DNA of 10,788 nt from Candidatus Galligastranaerophilus intestinigallinarum. Lineage in GTDB: Bacteria > Cyanobacteriota > Vampirovibrionia > Gastranaerophilales > Gastranaerophilaceae. Below the pieces are notes generated by a model that saw nothing but the letters and a program-made list of their open reading frames with translations, searched no databases and had not been told where the DNA came from. Positions 6,817 through 10,788 of the stretch are shown piece by piece. The position numbers were made by a program, and so were the translations under genes. Location: contig DVKW01000184.1 of the NCBI GenBank assembly GCA_018715855.1, positions 1-10,788 of the forward strand, in the 5' to 3' direction. Positions within the stretch are counted from its first letter, which is position 1, and the number at the start of each line of letters is the position of its first letter.

Positions 6817-6845
6817 ATTATAACACACGCAAAGAAAATTGTTAA
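6817..6845 (-). promoter_or_regulatory. Consensus promoter with extended -10 for the pyrophosphatase-like gene
   Basis: On the - strand, TTAACA (6845-6840) and a perfect TATAAT (6822-6817) are separated by 17 bases, with TGT directly before the -10 (extended -10). Initiation near 6810 leaves about 30 bases of leader before the ATG at 6780 and excludes the GTG at 6828. An imperfect dyad (GTTA at 6841-6844, TAAC at 6852-6855, with AATT flanks) overlaps the -35. Confidence 0.8.
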
Positions 6846-6927
6846 GCTTTGTAACACAATTAGTTTTTTATGAAATTTTTTGTCTTTAGTTGTTTTTATT
6901 TATGTATAAAAGCAAAAAGGTATAACT

Positions 6928-7215
6928 ATGAGCAATCCATTTACAATTAATCCGTTTAACGCATACGCTCAAAGTGCAGCACCTGTATCAAGCACATATG
7001 TAGGCGGAAGCTCGACAGGCGGAACAGGCAGCATTTGGGGCGGAACCCCTGAGGCGCAAGGCGTTTCTAAAACAGGCGGAAACCAAGGTGTTAATTCTTA
7101 TCAAAAAGATATTAACGAAGTTGCAATGATAGGCGCAAACAAGCGTGCAGGCTTTGAAAACGGGCTTGGCGGAACAAACAACCCGGATGATCATAAGCTG
7201 TTTTTGACAGCCTGA
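6928..7215 (+). CDS. Small Gly/Asn/Ser-rich hypothetical protein, 95 residues
   Basis: Function not recognised. The start MSNPFTINPFNAYAQ is followed by a low-complexity stretch rich in Gly, Ser and Thr (about 18-60), with repeated GG turns (VGGSSTGGTG, WGGT, TGGN), then a more ordered polar tail (DINEVAMIGANKRAGFENGLGG). It has no cysteine, no signal peptide and no membrane helix. An AAAGG site seven bases before the ATG and a strong terminator 25 bases after the stop support a real, separately terminated gene. The reverse-strand frame across the same bases lacks such signals. It is divergent from the pyrophosphatase-like gene and convergent with hydA. I could not place a convincing promoter in the 99-base gap upstream. 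Confidence 0.68.
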   Translation: MSNPFTINPFNAYAQSAAPVSSTYVGGSSTGGTGSIWGGTPEAQGVSKTGGNQGVNSYQKDINEVAMIGANKRAGFENGLGGTNNPDDHKLFLTA

Positions 7216-7238
7216 TTGTTTTTTAAAAAAAAGTTTAA

Positions 7239-7268
7239 AAAAAAGAGGCATAAAGATGCCTCTTTTTT
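7239..7268. terminator. Bidirectional terminator between the 95-residue gene and hydA
   Basis: A 13-bp stem (7239-7251 pairing with 7256-7268, core GAGGCAT/ATGCCTC) has the tight four-base loop AAAG. T-runs form on both strands. It lies 24 bases after the + strand stop and immediately after the hydA stop at 7271, so it serves both convergent genes. Confidence 0.93.
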
Positions 7269-7270
7269 GT

Positions 7271-9028
7271 TTATTTTAAATCAAGGTAACTGCCTTTTCT
7301 TTTGTCTGAATATGTTGTGTGCAAAAGATGATGTGCCAATTTTGACCCCGGAGTTTCCAAAAATTCTTTGTATAGTTTAATAATTTCAGGGTTTTCATGG
7401 GAATTTCTAACAGGAAGATTTTTATCTTCTTTATATAACCCTTCCATTCTCTCTTCTTTAATTTTTGAATCTTTGCAGGAAATCGGCTGGCCTGCGCCGT
7501 TAACGCACCCGCCGGGGCATGCCATAACTTCAAGCATTTGAAAATCGGCCCTGCCTTCTTTAATTTCTTTAATTGCTTTTTCCGCTTCAATTAATGTTGA
7601 AACAACCCTTATTTTTATTTTTTTGCCTTGAATATCAAGAATGGCTTCTTTTGATCTTGAAGAAGCATCAACACCTCTTAAAGGCAAAATATCAAGGTTT
7701 TCCAAATCTTTGCCGGTTATCATATTATATGCAGTTCTAACTGCAGCTTCAGCTACACCGCCAGATGCACCGAATATTGTTGCACCGCCGGAGTATCCGC
7801 CAAATGGTGAATTTGCTTCTTCTTCTTTTAAGTTTTTAAAATCAATACCTTCCGCTTGAATCATTTTTGCAAATTCAACCGTTGTTAAAACAACATCTGT
7901 TTGACCTTTCAATTCTTCTCTTTTTGCTTCATATTTTTTAGCACTGCAAGGCATAACAGAAATTACTTTTAAGTTTTCATTTGTTACCCCCTCATAGAAC
8001 TTGGGAACAAATTCTTTTATTGTGGCAGACATCATTCCCTGAGGAGATTTTGCCGTTGAAAGGTGGTTTAACATATCAGGATGTTTTAATTCCATATACT
8101 TTACCCATGCAGGGCAGCAAGAAGTGAAAATGGGAAGATTTTCATTTTTTTGAACTCTTTGAATAAATTCGTTTGCTTCTTCCATAATTGTAAGGTCAGC
8201 TGAAAAATTGGTGTCAAAAACAAGGTCAAAGCCCAATTTTCTTGCAGCTGCATACATTTTTTTAACGGAATTTTCCCCTGCTTTTAGGCCAAACATTTCG
8301 CCCAAAGCAACCCTTACAGATGGTGCAAATTGAATTGCCGTTTTAACTTCCCTATCCAATAAAAGGTCGTAAGCACGTTCTATATCAGATTTCACAGTTA
8401 AAGCCCCTGTCGGGCAAACGGAAGCACACTGGCCGCAATTCACGCAATCAACATCAAACATATTTTTATTTGCCATCGTTTGAACTTTGGCTCTGTAGCC
8501 TCTGTTGTAAAAATCAAGAACGCCTAAACCTTGAAACTCATGGCAAGCTCTAACGCAAGCGCCGCATAAAATGCACTTGTTCATATCTCTTTGAATTGAA
8601 TAGCTTGATGAATCAATGGGAAGAAGGTCTTCTTCGGTAATTTTTTCAAAAGGAATGTTTGTAACGCCATATTCGTGGGCATATTTTTGAAGCTCGCAAG
8701 AGCCTGATTTAGAGCACATTGTGCATTCTCTGTCATGGCGTGCAAGCAACAATTCCAAAATCGTTTTTCTTATTTTTCTGATTTTTTTGGTATTTGTATA
8801 AACCCTGAGGCCAACTTCAGGCGGCATTGTGCAAGAAGCTTGAACACCTCTTTTTTCAATTTCCACAACACACATTCTGCAAGCGCCAAACTGGGTTAAA
8901 TCGGGGCGGTAGCAAAAAGTTGGAATTTCAATTCCCGCCTTTTTTGCAACCTCTAAAATTGATTTTTCATTATCAAATTCAACTTCAATATCATTTATAA
9001 AAAGAGTTTTTTTAATATTTTCGCTCAT
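7271..9028 (-). CDS. hydA: [FeFe] hydrogenase catalytic subunit
   Basis: A 585-residue cytosolic hydrogenase. Clusters in order: N-terminal [2Fe-2S] (Cys39, 50, 53, 66); His-ligated [4Fe-4S] (His98, Cys102, 105, 111); two ferredoxin-type [4Fe-4S] (Cys152, 155, 158, 205 and Cys195, 198, 201, 162); then the H-domain. Its signatures are FTSCCPAW at 301-308, MPCSAKKYEA at 359-368 and EVMACPGGCVNGAGQP at 500-515, giving H-cluster ligands Cys305, 361, 504 and 508. The proton path known from Clostridium CpI is intact (Cys304, Glu284, Glu287, Ser324). L3 has GAGQP instead of the usual GGGQP. The layout is CpI-like (M3) without the extra C-terminal [2Fe-2S] domain of Thermotoga HydA. It begins 11 bases after hydB, with its AAGGA site overlapping the hydB stop. 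The pairing points to NAD(H)-linked H2 production, possibly bifurcating with ferredoxin. Confidence 0.97.
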   Translation of the reverse strand: MSENIKKTLFINDIEVEFDNEKSILEVAKKAGIEIPTFCYRPDLTQFGACRMCVVEIEKRGVQASCTMPPEVGLRVYTNTKKIRKIRKTILELLLARHDRECTMCSKSGSCELQKYAHEYGVTNIPFEKITEEDLLPIDSSSYSIQRDMNKCILCGACVRACHEFQGLGVLDFYNRGYRAKVQTMANKNMFDVDCVNCGQCASVCPTGALTVKSDIERAYDLLLDREVKTAIQFAPSVRVALGEMFGLKAGENSVKKMYAAARKLGFDLVFDTNFSADLTIMEEANEFIQRVQKNENLPIFTSCCPAWVKYMELKHPDMLNHLSTAKSPQGMMSATIKEFVPKFYEGVTNENLKVISVMPCSAKKYEAKREELKGQTDVVLTTVEFAKMIQAEGIDFKNLKEEEANSPFGGYSGGATIFGASGGVAEAAVRTAYNMITGKDLENLDILPLRGVDASSRSKEAILDIQGKKIKIRVVSTLIEAEKAIKEIKEGRADFQMLEVMACPGGCVNGAGQPISCKDSKIKEERMEGLYKEDKNLPVRNSHENPEIIKLYKEFLETPGSKLAHHLLHTTYSDKRKGSYLDLK

Positions 9029-9036
9029 TTAATTAA

Positions 9037-9041
9037 TCCTT
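9037..9041 (-). promoter_or_regulatory. hydA ribosome binding site overlapping the hydB stop codon
   Basis: AAGGA on the - strand, eight bases before the hydA ATG, sharing bases with the hydB TAA at 9042-9040. This arrangement favours coupled translation of the two subunits. Confidence 0.75.
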
Positions 9042-10788
9042 ATTCGCTAACAATGGCCTTGAACGGGCAAGCATTTAAGCAAGCGCCGCATTTAATACAT
9101 TTTGATTGGTTAATTTTGTGCGGATGTTTAACCGTTCCGTCAATTGCGCCCACAGGGCAATTTCTTGCACATTTTGTGCAGCCTTTGCAAAGTTCTTCTT
9201 TAATTACAATTTTCTTCAACGCTTTGCAAACGCCTGCAGGGCATTTTTTGTCTTTAATATGCGCTATATATTCATCTCTGAAATATTTAAGAGTGGATAA
9301 AACGGGGTTTGGTGCGGTTTTTCCAAGGCCGCATAATGAACCCGCCTTTACAACTTCTGCAAGTTCTTCCAATTTATCCAAATCTTCCATAGTGCCATTG
9401 CCTTTAACAATTTTTTGCAAAATTGCAAGCATATTTTTGGTTCCTTCACGGCAAGGAACACATTTGCCGCAAGATTCATTAGTTGTAAAGTTCATAAAGA
9501 ACCTTGCAACTTCAACAATACAAGTTTTATCGGACATAACAACCAAACCGCCTGAACCAACCATTGCTCCTGCTTTAATTAAGTTGTCATAATCCATTGG
9601 AATATCAAGGTGTTCTTCTGTTAAACAGCCGCCTGAAGGCCCGCCGATTTGAACGGCTTTAAATTTTTTGCCTTCTCTCATGCCGCCGCCTATATCAAAA
9701 ATAATTTGCCTTAAGGTGGTTCCCATTGGAACTTCAATTAAACCTGTATTATTAACTTCGCCTGTTAGAGCAAATGTTTTTGTACCTTTAGAGGTTTCTG
9801 TTCCCATTTTATTGAACCATTCGGCACCGTTTAAAATAATAACGGGAACATTTGCCAAAGTTTCAACGTTATTTATAAGTGTGGGCCTTCCAAATAAACC
9901 TTTGTTTGCAGGGAACGGCGGTTTTGGCCTTGGCATGCCGCGTTCGCCTTCAATTGATGCTATTAAAGCTGTTTCTTCACCGCAAACAAAAGCGCCTGCG
10001 CCTTCTCTTATATGAATGGTTAAATTAAAGTTTGTGCCCATTATGTTATTGCCTAAGAAATTTCTTTCTTCGGCATCTTTAATGGCTTTTCTTAAACGTT
10101 TAATTGCAAGCGGATATTCCGCCCTTACATAAATGTAGGCTTCATCTGCGCCAACGGCAAATGCTGCAATTGCAATGCCTTCCAATAATTTATGGGGGTC
10201 GCCTTCCATAACGGATCTATCCATAAAAGCGCCGGGGTCGCCTTCGTCGCCGTTACAAATAACATAAGATTTTCCGCCTTTATTTGCTGCAGTAAAGCGC
10301 CATTTTCTGCCGGTTGGGAACCCGCCGCCGCCACGGCCTCTTAAGCCTGATTTTTCAATTGTTTCAATAACTTTATCAGGGTCATTTTCTTCCAAAACAT
10401 TATAAAGTGCTTCATACCCTCTAACTGCAATTGCTTCATCAATTGATTCAGCATCAATGTTTCCGCAATTTTTAAGAGCTGTTCTTGTTTGTTTAGCGTA
10501 AAAATTAATGTGTTCATCATCCATAACGTGGTTATGAGTCATAGGGTCAACATATAAAAGCCTTTCAACAGGTTTTCCGCCTTTAATATGGCTTTCAAAA
10601 ATTTCTTCAACATCAGAAACTTTAACTTTTACATAAGTTACTTTTAATTTTGGAATTGTAACCAAAACGCCTTGTTCGCAAAAGCCGTGGCAGCCCGTTG
10701 GAACTGTTGTCATTTTGTCTTTTTCGTTTAATATTGCAACATCTGCGCCAAGTTCTTTGAATTTTTCAATAACTTGCATTGAACCGTT
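9040..10788 (-). CDS. hydB: HydB/NuoF-like FMN and NAD(H)-binding hydrogenase subunit, 5'-partial
   Basis: Diaphorase subunit that passes electrons between NAD(H) and the hydrogenase. A Met at 10779 is in frame, but the frame stays open to the window edge and the visible N-terminus (NGS before that Met, then VIEKFKE) falls in the middle of the thioredoxin-like [2Fe-2S] domain. Its first Cys pair must lie beyond the edge; the second pair (TGCHGFC, Cys30 and 34, counted from that Met) is present. The NuoF core follows: GLRGRGGGGFPTGRKW at 145-160 (FMN/NADH glycine-rich motif), NGDEGDPGAF at 176-185, and the [4Fe-4S] ligands Cys437, 440, 443 and 483. The C-terminus adds two ferredoxin-type [4Fe-4S] clusters (Cys531-541 and 561-571) and a CPAGVC pair at 513-518. 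These extra domains mark HydB of multimeric hydrogenases rather than plain complex I NuoF. Confidence 0.94.
   Translation of the reverse strand, partial: NGSMQVIEKFKELGADVAILNEKDKMTTVPTGCHGFCEQGVLVTIPKLKVTYVKVKVSDVEEIFESHIKGGKPVERLLYVDPMTHNHVMDDEHINFYAKQTRTALKNCGNIDAESIDEAIAVRGYEALYNVLEENDPDKVIETIEKSGLRGRGGGGFPTGRKWRFTAANKGGKSYVICNGDEGDPGAFMDRSVMEGDPHKLLEGIAIAAFAVGADEAYIYVRAEYPLAIKRLRKAIKDAEERNFLGNNIMGTNFNLTIHIREGAGAFVCGEETALIASIEGERGMPRPKPPFPANKGLFGRPTLINNVETLANVPVIILNGAEWFNKMGTETSKGTKTFALTGEVNNTGLIEVPMGTTLRQIIFDIGGGMREGKKFKAVQIGGPSGGCLTEEHLDIPMDYDNLIKAGAMVGSGGLVVMSDKTCIVEVARFFMNFTTNESCGKCVPCREGTKNMLAILQKIVKGNGTMEDLDKLEELAEVVKAGSLCGLGKTAPNPVLSTLKYFRDEYIAHIKDKKCPAGVCKALKKIVIKEELCKGCTKCARNCPVGAIDGTVKHPHKINQSKCIKCGACLNACPFKAIVSE

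Noticed and set aside
6781..6828. N-terminal extension of the pyrophosphatase-like protein from a GTG at 6828
   Set aside because: The extension covers a perfect TATAAT with an extended TGT and a TTAACA at 17-base spacing, so it would lie upstream of the transcript start. The ATG at 6780 has an AGGGAT site.
6905..6910. TATAAA on the + strand as promoter of the 95-residue gene
   Set aside because: Initiation would fall on the ribosome site itself, and no good -35 is found at 16-18 bases. The promoter of this gene remains unplaced.
6988..7251. 87-residue - strand frame opposite the 95-residue gene
   Set aside because: It would run through the shared terminator and has no ribosome site. The + strand frame has both a ribosome site and a terminator.
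7276..7590. 104-residue - strand frame in the C-terminal part of hydA, possible frameshift
   Set aside because: hydA is intact through its L3 motif and C-terminus in the main frame. The alternative frame is Lys-rich shadow sequence.
9053..9592. 179-residue + strand frame opposite hydB
   Set aside because: It is antisense to the conserved ferredoxin and NuoF-type cluster-binding regions of hydB. No ribosome site or family resemblance, a typical shadow of a coding strand.

Overview
This is an AT-rich bacterial window with short intergenic gaps. It holds nine protein-coding genes: two on the + strand and seven on the - strand. The best guess for the source is an anaerobic, fermentative gut-type bacterium, possibly Candidatus Gastranaerophilales (Melainabacteria / Vampirovibrionia). 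The reasons are an [FeFe] hydrogenase with a HydB-type partner, a pilin-like protein whose FTLAEVLITLAIIGVVAAM leader is a family style I associate with that group, and low GC. Other AT-rich anaerobes (Elusimicrobia, Fusobacteria, Clostridia) are not excluded.

Layout from left to right. (1) A + strand type IV pilin-like protein (34-699) ends at an intrinsic terminator. A second terminator stem follows for the convergent gene. (2) A - strand block, read from right to left, holds yjbQ-like (4799-4425), an M24 Xaa-Pro aminopeptidase (4413-2845), a TrmH/SpoU RNA methyltransferase (2851-2117), a 70-residue unknown protein (2034-1822) and gpsA (1796-789). The 70-residue gene has its own promoter-like sequence, and a perfect 17-bp palindrome fills the -35/-10 spacer. 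(3) The - strand gene 6780-4858 encodes a polytopic membrane protein that aligns with membrane-bound H+/Na+-pyrophosphatase along its length but has lost the acidic pyrophosphate/Mg-binding motifs. It has a consensus promoter with an extended -10 and a strong terminator. (4) A divergent + strand gene (6928-7215) encodes a 95-residue Gly/Asn/Ser-rich protein of unknown function. It shares a bidirectional terminator with the hydrogenase operon. (5) The - strand pair hydB (9040 to the window edge, 5'-truncated) and hydA (9028-7271) encodes a multi-cluster [FeFe] hydrogenase and its FMN/NAD(H)-binding diaphorase subunit. This is most likely an NAD(H)-linked, possibly electron-bifurcating, enzyme whose third subunit gene would lie beyond the right edge.

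Functionally, hydAB would reoxidise NADH and ferredoxin by H2 evolution during fermentation, and gpsA supplies sn-glycerol-3-phosphate for phospholipids. The aminopeptidase, RNA methyltransferase and YjbQ-like genes look like housekeeping genes joined by tight packing rather than by a shared pathway. The most unusual item is the pyrophosphatase-like protein without its catalytic motifs. The palindrome-in-spacer promoter and the two small unknown proteins come next. No tRNA, rRNA, CRISPR array, insertion sequence or phage gene was seen, and no gap between genes exceeds about 100 bases.
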